Below, piece by piece: positions 45,801-57,488 of a stretch of DNA of 64,000 bases. The translations under genes were made by a program, and so were the position numbers. The notes under the pieces were generated by a model. It saw only the letters and a program-made list of their open reading frames with translations, was not told the origin of the DNA and did not search any database. The number at the start of each line of letters is the position of its first letter. Position 1 is the stretch's first letter. The DNA lies in contig JAFREE010000006.1 of assembly GCA_019400425.1 (NCBI GenBank), forward strand, positions 124,001 through 188,000, written 5' to 3'. Origin of the DNA: Hymenochaete sp. R1. Taxonomy: Eukaryota; Basidiomycota; Agaricomycetes; Hymenochaetales; Hymenochaetaceae.

Positions 45801-48800
45801 AACTAGTAACTGTTCTTAGAGAAATTACAGTATCTTGATTGGGTGGACGAGATCAAGTTTCTTCGGACTCTCTCAGAATACAGTGACCACCTGGTAAACG
45901 ACCCCGATCTCATCACGACTGTCCTCTCAGAGACACTTTCTCAGGCGACTGCAAAGAATAAAAAGGACGTAAAGTATGTTTCGTTTTATCTCCTATTTTT
46001 TCTTGGTGAAATTCAACTTCCTTTCTATCCAGGCAACGTCGATGCATTTTGTACTTCCTTCTTTCTCATGTCGTATCTTGTCCACGACAATCCCTTCAAA
46101 TAGCAATTATGAAAGCCTTGGACAGAGTCTCTGACCCTGGCAAGCTCCAGATGCTCTTGCCACTCATTCAGGGGAGAGTTGAGGCGACTACTTTCAATGC
46201 CGATGACGAGCTGCTCAAGTACTTGCTGTCTGCTTTCGATAAGTCGGCTGCGAAAGAGCTCAATGATGAAAGCAACAAGTCGTGGGTGTCGTATATCCAT
46301 GCGCTAGAGGCTTTGCACTCTATTGGTTCGTACTGCGCCCCTCTCCCAATAGGTTATTAACTTCCTTCTCATTCATTTATTTTATAGCGAAAATGTCCCC
46401 CGCATGGTTATGCATCTGCAAGAACCTCCGTGATTCATTGTTTGGTGCTCTTTCATCCAAGCGCCAACTGGAAGTATCCCTCAAATTAATTGAGTGGGGA
46501 TCAAACGGCGAAGACGAGGTGCGTCAGGATATTATTTCGTGTGCTACATTTGCTTATTAGCACCGTGAAGCTTGGTATCAAGAACTTACTCCGCGAGAAG
46601 ATAAGTAAACCCTTGCTCATAAACGGTATCCTGCAGTCTCTACTCTCAGGATTAGAGAAATCGACTGCAAGGAGAAACAAGAAGGCTAAAGTTGACACGT
46701 AAGTTATCGCTCTTCTGTCCATGACCCCAGCATATCTGAATCCGTTTTTCTACAGAGCAGCATCGGAGGATATCACTGCACTGTCGCGGCTCTCGCTCGT
46801 CCTAGAGATTCTTGTGTCTCAGACCTTGCCCGGTTCGCTTGAAATCGTCTCAGGATGCCTGGAGGCTTTGAACCGAGTCATCTCGTCGTCGCTTGATACC
46901 GCGGATTCAAATGTTGTTTACATCGAGCAATTGCTCATGAGCTGTTTGGAATCTTCAGCATCACAGATCAAGGTTTGTTATGCCCACATAACTTACTAAA
47001 CAAAGTCTGATTGTTGTTATAGGAAATGCCGAATCTCACACCAAACGTGATTCGGTTTGACGTTCTGGTCGAGTTGATGAGAAGTACGCGCATCTTCGAC
47101 TATTATATATCCATACTCAGGGACTGACATATTCATTCCAGCATCACAAAATCCACAAACATTCCAGCAAGCACTCGTGCTTATGGCAACACTCGCACGA
47201 CTCAACCCGACGTCAGTCTTGCAATACGTCATGCCCATATTTACTTTCATGGGAAGCAACGTCTTCCACAGAGATGACGTGTATAGCTTCAAGGTCATCC
47301 AGAAGGTATTTCATTACCAAATTCGGACATAAAATAGCTTTTTTGACGTTCATTGAAGACGATGGATTGCATCGTACCAGTAGCGGCGTCTTCGTTGAAA
47401 GACAAACACAAGGACACTCTCGACCTTTTTCTAAACTCGCGAAACCTCCTTCGGACTTTCACTGACGCTCAGAATCATATTCCCAGACATCGACGGACAA
47501 GGTATGCTACCCCTTTTTTTATATCAAGACTATATTCTCAACCTCAATTCCAGCTTTTTCTCTCATTTGGTAGACGTCCTCAATCCGGCAGACTATCTGG
47601 CACCAGTCGTCTTACTATTGTCCGATAAAGCTACAAGTCGAGTCTGTAAACAGGACTTTGCAGAGGCACAATCAACTTTAGCTCTGCCATTGAGTATCAT
47701 GCAACATTATGACACTGATACGAGGGTCTCGGTATGCTTTCAACAATTTCTTCTATCCAATTATAGCTTATTTGCATATAGTCACTCCGAGAAGTACTAG
47801 GAGAAGTCGGGAGGCTTCTGGTCGCTCTTGGTGACCCCAAACGTAGTAAGGAGGCTTTTCTCGACTCCATCGTGTGAGTACGGCACCCAAGATAACCTAG
47901 CGCCATACTAATTGTGTTGTCAGTGCGGAAGAACATTCTGTCTCTGCGGCGCTTCTTCGTAAACGCCAATGCCAAACACTGCTTATTTTTACTGGACACG
48001 CAGTGAAACAACTGTCACAAAAGAAAGGCGGAAGCGATTTAGAAAGTGGAAAACTTAGGGATATCATACAATCGCTTCTGGGCTTGGCAACAAACGTCAA
48101 TACTCAGCAAGCTGGAGAAGACCTCACATCAATCTCTCAATCCGCACGGTGGGCGCTCATGCAGTCTATGAATATCCTGTCGGTTTCCTATTTCACGACT
48201 GTGGTGTTGGACATGCTTAGTAGTGATGACCCAAATGTGGGTGCATTGACTGCATGTAGACTGTCTTTGGCTAACGTAGCAGCGACAGATTTCACGAGGC
48301 GCTTTCGAATTGCTCAGTGCCCGTGTCCCTGCCATACTCGCTGAGGCCCGAGAATCAGCCTCCCCCACTGCGGCGCAAATTATAATTAGGACCTTGGAGA
48401 TCATTCCTAAATTACGAGATCAAGGCCTGATTGTTGAGGCGATGAAGGCGCTTATGGCTATTGGATCTTCGGCACGCGCGAAGGAAGAGTCGGCACTAGG
48501 GAACGCTCTACCAGTGGTTGTTGACACAATAAAGGCATATCCCAACATGACTGAAGCCATAGCAGTGGTTTCAGTACTTATGTTCGTCCTCCTTCAAAAT
48601 CACCGTGCCATAGTCTGACACGTTGAAACAGCTTGAAACTCGGGCCTCGAGTAATCAGCCACCTCTCATCGATCGTCGAGATGTGCATCTCAGTCCTAAA
48701 GCTAAATCAAAAAGAATCCGACCTCAGCGGTCCTGCGGCAGCCGCATTCGATGCTTTGTTCGGTTTGATGCGCAGTATCCCTACATTCTGGGGGGCGCGT

Positions 48801-50308
48801 GATATTATACGATTGATCGAGTTTTCTTTGGACTCGAGTACAGCTGGGGCGTCCGCGTTAGCGACGCACCTTACTAAACTGACCAAGTTCATGGCAAAGC
48901 AACTATCTAGCAAGGTGTTACTTTCGGCCTTGATTCAGTCGTGGCCTGCGGTGGATACCGCTGTAACGCAGGTACGTTCGAATCAAAACGAATTCAACAT
49001 CAGCACCCACTGATGATCTCGTACAATACGCAGAAAAATGCTGTTCGCCTTGGACATTTCTACGATATGTTCAGAATTTGTCTGCGTCACATTACGCGCC
49101 CGGATATCCTCGCAAACGTGAAGGTCCTCTACAGCCACTTTATCGATGGGCTAGGTCTGAGGGAAAAGTTAGGTGGTGATGATATGACAACTGTCCGTAC
49201 TTTCCTCATGCATCATACTTTTCCCGACTTGTCTGACTTGTACGCAGCTTGAGGACAAGATAATCGCGGCTTTTATTGAGCTTGTTGTTAAACTCAACGA
49301 GACGGCGTTCCAACCTCTGTTTAGAAGGATGTGTGATTGGAGTTTTGGTGATGCTTCTTGTAAGTCCTCTTTTTCTTCATGAAATGGTTCCCAAGCTTAT
49401 CTCACCTTTTTCAGCTGCCGCTAGAATAGTCACTTTCTGTCGCACATACTCAGCTCTCCTTGACCTGTTCAAGGTAAGAGCAACGATAGATAATCAGCGA
49501 CGGAACCACAATCAACTGATGAATGGTTGTATGCTTTTAGGAACTAATGACCCCATTCATGTCACTCTTGCTCATCCACTTCGTTGAGCTGCTCCAAGCC
49601 TTTGAAAAGAAAGAAAAAGCGGACAAAGATCTTTGGTTCGCAGCTCTCCAGACGCTCTCGAAAAGCTTCGCAGTAGACGACGGAGGTACGCACCTCCTCC
49701 CCCTCCCTTCATCTTTCTCCCATATAAACTCTATTCTCACACCAAACCACCCCCTCCTACAGTATACTGGCGCGACGACCGCCTCCGACAAATCTTCCCC
49801 CCTCTCATCGCCCAAATCCCAATCTGCGCCTCCCTCCTCCGTCTCTCCGCATCCACGTCTCCCGTCCTGTCCCAAACTGAAGTTACCGGCCGTCAACTGC
49901 TCTCTGAGTCTTTGAGCGGCATGCTCGAGTGCGTGGAAGACGATGCTGTGATCAAGTCTAGCAATTTGCTAGTGCTCATGCATACGCGCTCGGAAGAGGT
50001 ACGCGTGAGGCTCCTTGCGCTGCAGTGTGCGGTGGCGATGTGGGAGGCGCACGGGAACAAGTTACGAGGTAACGTCTTTTCATTCTCATTCTCTTCGATT
50101 TTTTCTTCTCTCTTTTTTTCCTTCAAGCAGAGTTATCTAAAAAAGCTGACTCGTCTCTTTCTTTCTCTTTGCCAATACAGGATACGGAGTGGAGACGGCG
50201 ACGTTCGTCATGGAATGCGCCGAGGACGAGAACGACGAGGTCGTGCGGGTGTGCAGACGGCTGCGGGACGCGGTGGAGGCGGTGTCGGGCAAGATCGACG
50301 GGCTCTGA
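42807..50308 (+). CDS. UTP10: U3 snoRNP (SSU processome) HEAT-repeat protein UTP10/HEATR1, many exons
   Basis: The span runs from ATG 42807 (MPSSLAAQLAKGVSLNAPLL) to TGA 50308 (SGKIDGL). Successive open segments in shifting frames are joined by typical short introns; exon 1 ends near 43620 (GTGAGT donor). I did not fix every join; I estimate about twenty exons and roughly 2,000 residues, the usual size. The N-terminus matches the Utp10 entry (LL...SRKKHFASSSYLFS, FRINEFNVPDILVLFLPYHE). The rest is HEAT-like helices, and the end ETATFVMECAEDENDEVVRV is the BP28-type C-terminus. Utp10 belongs to the t-UTP subcomplex, binds nascent pre-rRNA in the nucleolus and is needed for 18S rRNA maturation. 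It complements the nearby DIM1 function. Confidence 0.93.
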
Positions 50309-51216
50309 CTCTGACTCCGGCTTTGGCCTCACTCCGATTTCAATAGGAGTGTTCTCGTGGACTCGTGTAGCAAGTAACAAGTATAAAAGAGATCATCGTT
50401 CCTTTATATACTTTAGTTGATCTGTTGTCCAGTACCAGTACTCATACGTCGTGTCATGCGTTCTCTAGCAGCGTGTACATGTACGTGTATAATGTATCTG
50501 AAGTTTAAGTTCAGATGGCTAAACCCCGTCCTAGCAGCCTGTTATAATATTAATGTACTTGTGCTATATCACCGAGTTATAACATAAAGCTGCGTTGTGT
50601 TTTGTGGATTTCAGACTTGGAGGGTAGACATGGCACCAGCTGGGTATTACCGACTTCACATACGTGCATAACGTATGCTCGTAAAAGTAATATTCGTATA
50701 TATTAATGATATAGTATACGTGCTTTCGTTGATACATGCAACAGAAAGAAAGGGGGCGGGAGGGATGGCTCGGAAGACGATGGCATCCGGGGAACGTTCA
50801 TTGGCAACAACCGTGTCAGCGTATGAGAGAGTATGGAAAGAAATGGGTTTGAAATGAAGATGGAGTCGAGCGTCGGCGGACAATGGACAGGATGATGGGA
50901 CGTGAAATGATCTAGGGATCCTCTTGGAAGTTGGAGTGAGTGTGAGTGGGCACCGTGAGGCATAGATTTTGGTCGCAACAGCCACGCTCGGTAGCCGTCG
51001 GTAGCCGAAGTCGACGCGACACGCAGTTTATATCTCACGCTCATTTACTACACCGCACCGCCGCCTTCCCACCCACTCCCGCGCGGTCGAACTGGAACGC
51101 CCACCCCCACCTATCGGTGACCAGCGACTAGGCTCTAAAAAGTTGAATACTCACTAGTACTCTGTCTCTATCCTCACTCTCCGCCTTTTTTTTGATAAAA
51201 CCCACATACTATCCCA
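50309..51216. other. Intergenic between UTP10 and SRPBCC gene
   Basis: About 0.9 kb. The first part is AT-rich 3' sequence, the last ~80 bp pyrimidine-rich leader. A minus-strand frame at 50703-51044 has no motif. No gene is supported. Confidence 0.45.
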
Positions 51217-52169
51217 ATGTCAGAAACATCTCCACCCGAAAGCGAGTACCCATCCGGCCTGTTTCATATCCGTCTCGTGCGTGACATCGACGCGCCAATC
51301 GAGCGCGTATGGGACGTGTTGACGGATTTGGAGAGGTATCATGAATGGTGTGTGTCTATTATGTCCTGTTCTGTTCCGTTCCATCGTTATCAGAGATGAA
51401 GACGTTGAGCTGTGCGCGGGACATAAGAGAGGGCACTAACTCTGTAACTTTTGATGTTTATCAGGAATTCGTTCGTGTGAGTGAGTCAGATCTGATGTTT
51501 GGGTTTGAAGTCGGGAGGAGAGAAATAGGGTTGAGATAGCCGGTGTGAGCGTAGTGTGGGGAGTGGGGAGGGAGGGACACAGAGAAAAGAGAAACAGAAA
51601 GCACATGTGCGCGACTCGATCCGATCCAAATCGACGAACGCTCAAGTTTAGTTTCTGCTCCTGTTTCCGGCATTTCGTCGGATTCGGTATTCGCGACCAC
51701 GTATATTTCGCTTCATTCAACGGCTATCAGCGTCAGACTTACACACAAGCACTGTTACAGGCCAAAGATGACGATCACCGACGCGACAAAGAAGAAAGAC
51801 GGAGTGCAGAAACTGGTCGTGGGGAAACATCTGCTCATGGAATGTTATATCCCGCCGCAGGCTGATGCAAGGCAAAGAGGAAAGGCGACGATGTCGTTTG
51901 AGGAGATCACAAGGGTCGATGAGGGCAAGCATGAGCTCGGGTGGAAGAGCGTTGATTACCCGTCGTGGGCATTGAGGGCTGAGCGTGTGCAGAGGTTGAG
52001 GGATATTGGAGGGGGGAAGACGCGGTATGAGACGTATGAGGCGTTTGGGGGACCGTTGGCGTATGTGTTAAGGGCGTTGATGAAGGGAAAGCTGGAGACA
52101 TGTTTTGCGCAAATGGCAGATGGTTTGGAGACGATCATCAGTAGCAGTAGCAGTAGTAGCAATTTGTAG
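51217..52169 (+). CDS. SRPBCC (START/polyketide-cyclase-like) domain protein, three exons, 183 aa
   Basis: Exons 51217-51347, 51465-51476, 51761-52169. The middle exon is only 12 nt and completes the motif: HIRLVRDIDAPIERVWDVLTD, LERYHEW, then NSFVPKM. This is the classic SRPBCC start (I.AP...VW.VL.D...Y..WNPF). The rest gives strands GKATMSFEEITRVDEGKHEL and the long C-terminal helix LRALMKGKLETCFAQMADGL. The fold binds a hydrophobic ligand; this fungal branch has no assigned substrate. The tail is a run of serines from AGT/AGC repeats. The second intron (51477-51760, 284 nt) is several times longer than others here. Splice choice rests on phase and on the conserved W-N-x-F. Confidence 0.82.
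51558..51576 (+). other. Potential G-quadruplex in an intron
   Basis: Four G-runs, GGGG-AGT-GGGG-A-GGG-A-GGG, on the sense strand of the 284 nt intron of the SRPBCC gene, so it would also be present in the pre-mRNA. Confidence 0.55.
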
Positions 52170-52347
52170 CCAATTATGTCTGAAATTACTCGAAAAAGTC
52201 TAGATTGTCATTATTTTATCTCCATAAACAGCCAAAATTCTTCTAAAAGAAGACGAAATGGCATTAGCCTGTTCTTCTCATCGTCTCGACGTCGTCTGTC
52301 TGTCCTGTCTTCTCGCTTTGGCCATCATCCCACCCTTCCCTCTCCCT

Positions 52348-52378
52348 CGTCGTCGTCGTCGTCGCCGTCGTCGTTGTC
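52348..52378 (+). repeat. CGT trinucleotide-rich microsatellite
   Basis: An almost pure (CGT)n tract, interrupted by CGC and TTG, about 65-95 bp before the PAK-family kinase start, probably in its leader. Confidence 0.7.
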
Positions 52379-52441
52379 GCTGGTCGATACATAGTCACTT
52401 TGAGCTCTGGATTGGATTAGAGAAACGCGTCCATCGCCGCC

Positions 52442-55400
52442 ATGGACTCTTGCGGTCAACAGCAGCAGCAGCAGCCAAAGTTCTCGTCTCGCTTCTCATC
52501 ATTCAACAATGTCTTCTCCAAATTGTCCTCAAAGCCGCCCCGCCCTCCGCCGAAAGACCAATGGTACCTCCACCCAGGCTCAAAGTCCTCCATCTCTCTC
52601 GCACCCTCACACTCCCTTTCAGTAAATACCCCCACAATATCCTCATCTTCCCATGAAACACTCCATTTCCGCACACAGCCTACTCCCCCGCTTAACATCT
52701 CCACCATCGCAGCAACCAAGTCCCATTCTGATCTTTCTCGCACAATGACTCCTACCTCTACTCGCAGTCGCGCTACGATGGCAACGACAAACACGCAGAC
52801 GACGACAGAAATGAGCTCCTTTCGGAGGGGTATTTCAAAGATCTCGAGCTCGTTGGGCAGGCGCTCCAGTCGGAAACTCCTTTTCTCTCGCTCGAACGCG
52901 TCGCACACGACACTTGGTATCGACTCCATACCGTCGTCTGACGACGTTGGGATCTATGATTCGCCCGTTACCGACGAAGACACGTCGAAGCCTTGGAACT
53001 TCAAAGTGCGTCGATTCGGCCTCTTCTATCATTCTTTCTTTTTTTGTTGACCCGGTATCTGTACGGCCGTTCGCCTGCAGCACAATCTACACGTCGACGA
53101 AGAGTGCGTCCGTTCCGCTCGCCTCTGGCTTTTGTTTTGTTTCGAAAAACTAAATTTCGCGTCCTTTCACACAGCTTAAACGGTCTCCCGCCGGAATGGT
53201 TGCACAAACTACGCGACAGCGGCATGAAAGACATCGACATCGCGTCCATCACCTCCCGCCGTAACCGTACGACTTATCTCAAACAACATCCAGACCTCTC
53301 CCCAGACTCCCTCCGCCCCAGCAGTAGGACAAACTCTCCCTTCTCTCCTGTCTCCCCCTCATCCGTTGCATCCCCCGCATCGCCTCTCACTTCGAACCCA
53401 CTTCCAGCGTCATCGTTGCCAACCCGGTCCACGTCTCTCCGGCGACCTTACGGCCCGGGCCCGGGGTCACACTCAAGCCGGTCATCAGACTCGACGGGGA
53501 CTACACCGTCGCTGTCGACCAGTAGCCCATCGGTTTCCGAGGAAGACGAAGAGGGCGATCCTAGTACCGCCACCGCACAACAGTTCACGATCCCCGTACG
53601 CGGGGACTTGCCCTATTCAGAAAGCGATCGTGAGTCTGGACGACATCCACGCACGCGGACGCCGCCGAGTCGATCGGCGACGGCCACGACAGCGACGTTC
53701 AGAGTAATGAATGCGGGCCCGCCGTCACCCCCGCCGGCGTATGACCCTGTGTCGCCTGATATGCCTCAAGCGCAGGTGCATGTGTCTGATGAGAAGACGC
53801 GACTATCGATGACGAGACCTGAAGTTTCGGATTTGGGGATGGAACGGCGCTCGGAGGAGACGTTGACGCCTGAGGTGATGCTGAGGGGTGAACGACAAGG
53901 TGACTGGGATCGGGATCGGATGCAGATAGCAACAGATGGGGAGGCGCCCACGATTATTCGTACCTCGAGCCCGTCGAACGATGAAGAGGAGGATAGACAG
54001 GACGGAGTAGAGTCCCGTTTTCCGGTTTCGCGTGCGTCCGCGCTGCCGCCGCGGCTTTCCCTTCATCAGGACGACCTCAGCAGTTGGACAGAATCCTTGT
54101 TCTCATCGCTTGATACGCCCAAAGAGGAAGCGGATGAGTCTGGTCTGGGCTTCGGTCTTGGGGGAGGAGGTACAAGTACAAGCATAGAAACAGAAGGGAA
54201 ACAAATGAAGAAGACGACGGTGTCGCCTTTGGTGTTGACACATCGCAAGGGGATGCCGAACGTGATGATAGAGACGGAGGACGAGGAGGCGGAGGCTTCT
54301 TCGAATCCGAATTCATCAGAAGTCTCCCTGTTAAATCGACACGGGTCGACGACGCCGTTATTTGACGAGGTACTCCAGCTTGTCCAGCAGCCACCGGGCA
54401 CAGCGGCGTCGCAAGCGCATTCGGACTCGCCGCCTCTAACTTCCACTTATCCTTACCTTCCCAACTCCAATGCATCCGCCTCCAGCGCCCCCACTTCGTC
54501 CTCGCCCATTCCATCTCCCGTCCCATCCCCATCCAACTCCTCGTCCTCCCATGCCTCTCACGGCACCTCCAACGTCGGCAACCAATACGACTTCCTCAAC
54601 ACCAATTATGACCCTTACCGCAACTCCAGCGCCTCCGCTTCTTCACAGCCAAGCAACGGAAGCAGCCGAGACTCCCAAATGACAATCTCAAATCACGGCC
54701 ACGGTGACAATGATAATGACGATGCGAATCCGGATAGGTGGAGTCGCGTGACGACGGCGACGACGAGGACTGTGCGGGACGTGCGGGAGGCGACGATCGT
54801 GCATGTACGGAAGGCAAGCGTGGGGAACGCGATGACAATCCCCGCTCCGGCTCCGACACTCGCTCCTACCAGAGGAGGATCGACCTCGGCCTCGACTTCT
54901 GCGGCTCCTTCGCCCGTTCTAACAGTTAGTGTCGAGGGCGTCAATGCGTCGGGTCCGGAGGAAGGGCAAAGGATGGCACGTCCAAACATGACCGTTGGTG
55001 GAGGTGGAGGTGCTGGTTCTGGTACTGCTCTCATACCGGAAACGCGACCACTGAGCACTGCGAGCAGCGATGGACAGTCTTCACCCTCTGCCGACGACTT
55101 CCCGTTACCGCCTCCTTCGGCTGGGGCTGCGGAAGGCTCGTTTGCAGGGTCTCCGATGTCGACTACGTTCTCGGTGAGGTCGGGGTCGGCGCTGCCGTAC
55201 GCTGCTGCTCGCAGTCCGGGGCTTGAGTCGATGACAGCGACGGCGACAAACGGGCCTCCAACTGCTCGATCGTCGCATTCAAGTTCCGGTTCCAGGTCTG
55301 GATCCGGGTCGGCCGGGTCGAGTGAGAGTACGGATACGAGTAGTTCGCAAGTTCACACCATCTCGGTAACGTCGTACTCTGACGCCGACGAGGGGTGTAC

Positions 55401-57488
55401 GAACGAGAACGCAAACAACAAGAGCAGCAACGGCAATAAGAAACCAGCCCATCTGAAGATGTTTTACGCCAAAACCACGTCCGCCCCTCTCACATCGCCC
55501 GGGCATACGAGATTCCAAAATGGGTCGGAACGGCTGCAGCAGCCACAGCTCTCCCCTGCGCCTTCCTCTCTATGGGGGTCCGTGTCCGAGAGCGAGAACG
55601 GGATCGTCCTGGACGTAGAGCCTATCGGGATGGTTCCCCGACCTCTCACCTCGCCCTCGCCCAGTATGAGTCTCAGTGTGAACGGTCTTCGTTCGAGTCC
55701 TTCGTCGAAAGGCGATCAGCGGAAGAGCAGGCTGAGCGCAGGAGGGGCGAGCATGATGGACTGGTTGATGGATATGGACTCGCCGTCGCCGAGGCCAGAG
55801 GAGATGACGGGACCTGCGTTGAGAGATTCGGTGACGATGCATAGTATGCTGGGGAGTGCGGGTGCTTGTGTAGGTGCGGGGGAATCGAATTCACCGAGGT
55901 CGCCTAATACGCGTGTTATGGCGCAAGGGGCTGGTTCGGATTTGACTGCGAGCCTGGGAGCGAACGGGAATTCTATGTCACCTAAACGACCTGCTATCCA
56001 GACAAATGGGTTCGGTGGGTCGAACGCGAACGCGAACGGGAATGCCGACAGGAGGAAATCGACGACACAATTCCTGTCTCCATCCCCCGCCTCTGGGTCT
56101 GCTTCCGAGTCAACGACCCCCTCCACTTCGTCTCCATCTCCGTCCCCCTTGGCGAGATACAGAGGCTGGGTATCGGAGGTTCTAGCCCCACTCGAGGAGT
56201 TCATCGATCACACCGTCGAGCCGCAGACGCTCTTCTCGGACCTACAGGAGATCGCAGAGGGCGAGTCTGGCTCCGTATTCGCAGCCACCCTCGTTGCGCT
56301 CCCCCCTCGCTCGTCCCGTACACCTTCCTACATCCGTTCCTCTTCCTCCTCTTCAGCATACACTCGGACCGTTGGCTCGCTCGTCGCTATCAAGCACGTC
56401 CCCCTCATCCCCGGCGGCTCGTCGAAGCTAGAGGACTTACGGAAGGAGATGATGCTGATGGGGCAGGTGCGGCACGCGAATGTATTGAGCGTGGAGGCGA
56501 TGTATGTGGACTTGGTGGAAGACGCACTGTGGATTGAGATGGAGCTGATGGAGAGGAGCTTGGCGGATGTGTTGGCTGCGCTCGCGGGAGCAAGCGAGGA
56601 GGAGGGGTCTGAGGGGGGAATGCTTGGGGAGGGTGTGGTGGCGAGGTTTATGAGTGACGTGAGTGCTCTTCTCTGGGTTTTTTTTCTTAAACTTTTCCAA
56701 GGAGTTGACGGAGTTGACGATGCCAATGCTGATCTTGGATTCTCTCTTTGCTTTGTGATTGTGTAGTTATTAAATGCCCTTGCGTACCTCCAAGAACAAG
56801 GCATCGTCCATCGTGATATCCGTTCAGACAACCTCTTGATCAATAGCTCAGGGGTTCTCAAAATAAGTGAGTCCTAATCAAATGAATGCTCTTCTTTCTA
56901 ACTCCGTCTCACGTTACTCACACAATCACTCTTCCTTCTATATCCCCCAACCCAGCCGACTTCTCCCATGCCCTTCTCCTCGACGCGTCCCATCCAACCT
57001 GCACAGAGCCCGCAGGCGTCATCTACTGGCAAGCCCCCGAGATGCGCACTCTCGGTACTCCATACAACGCCCTGAAAGTCGACGTCTGGTCCGCAGGCGC
57101 GACCGCGTGGGAGATGGCAGAGTCGAACCCGCCGTTCTTTGACTTTGACGTGGAGGCGGGTGATGTGAGGGCGCTGCCGGTGAGGTGGCCCGCGTTGAGC
57201 GGGATGGGAAGGTTTTCGGCGGCGTTTGAGGAGTTCTTAGGGCTTTGTTCGAATGAGCCGCGGGAGAGGCCGGGGGCTGAGGAGCTTTTGAAGGTACGTT
57301 TTCGATTTTTTTTTTGCTCGCTCGAGGACGTCGTGAACTGACGCTATAATTTTCATTATCAGACACCTTTCATCACCTCTGCGTGCGACCGGTCTCATAT
57401 TGTCGATATTCTGAGGCAGTGCAGGGATATCGAGGAGCGCATGCAACGGCGCACGAGCGGCGAGTCGGAAGGGACTGTTCTTTCGTAG
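52442..57488 (+). CDS. Divergent PAK-family (STE20-type) Ser/Thr kinase, six exons, 1,544 aa
   Basis: Exons 52442-53005, 53081-53103, 53175-56658, 56767-56866, 56956-57293, 57363-57488. A CRIB/p21-binding-like segment crosses the first two splices: KPWNFKHNLHVDE, then [14 protein letters not shown] (~184-215). About 1,000 residues of Ser/Pro/Thr-rich, probably disordered sequence follow. The kinase domain is C-terminal: glycine loop [13 protein letters not shown] lysine VAIKHV (Lys ~1269), HRDIRSDN (His ~1372), metal motif DFS (~1392) in place of [23 protein letters not shown] kinases act below Cdc42/Rac in polarity and mating; the Cdc42 link is inferred. The linker and the DFS make STE20 or CLA4 orthology unsure. 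Start ATG 52442 precedes a Gln run. Codon use in exon 3 is GC-rich, producing many antisense open frames. Confidence 0.88.

Noticed and set aside
49537..49896. Minus-strand 119-residue frame within UTP10
   Set aside because: Antisense to UTP10 exons; low complexity with no independent support.
53699..56204. Long minus-strand frames inside the PAK-family kinase gene
   Set aside because: They mirror the GC-rich Ser/Pro/Thr-coding linker of the kinase; codon bias creates antisense open frames and their translations have no domains.
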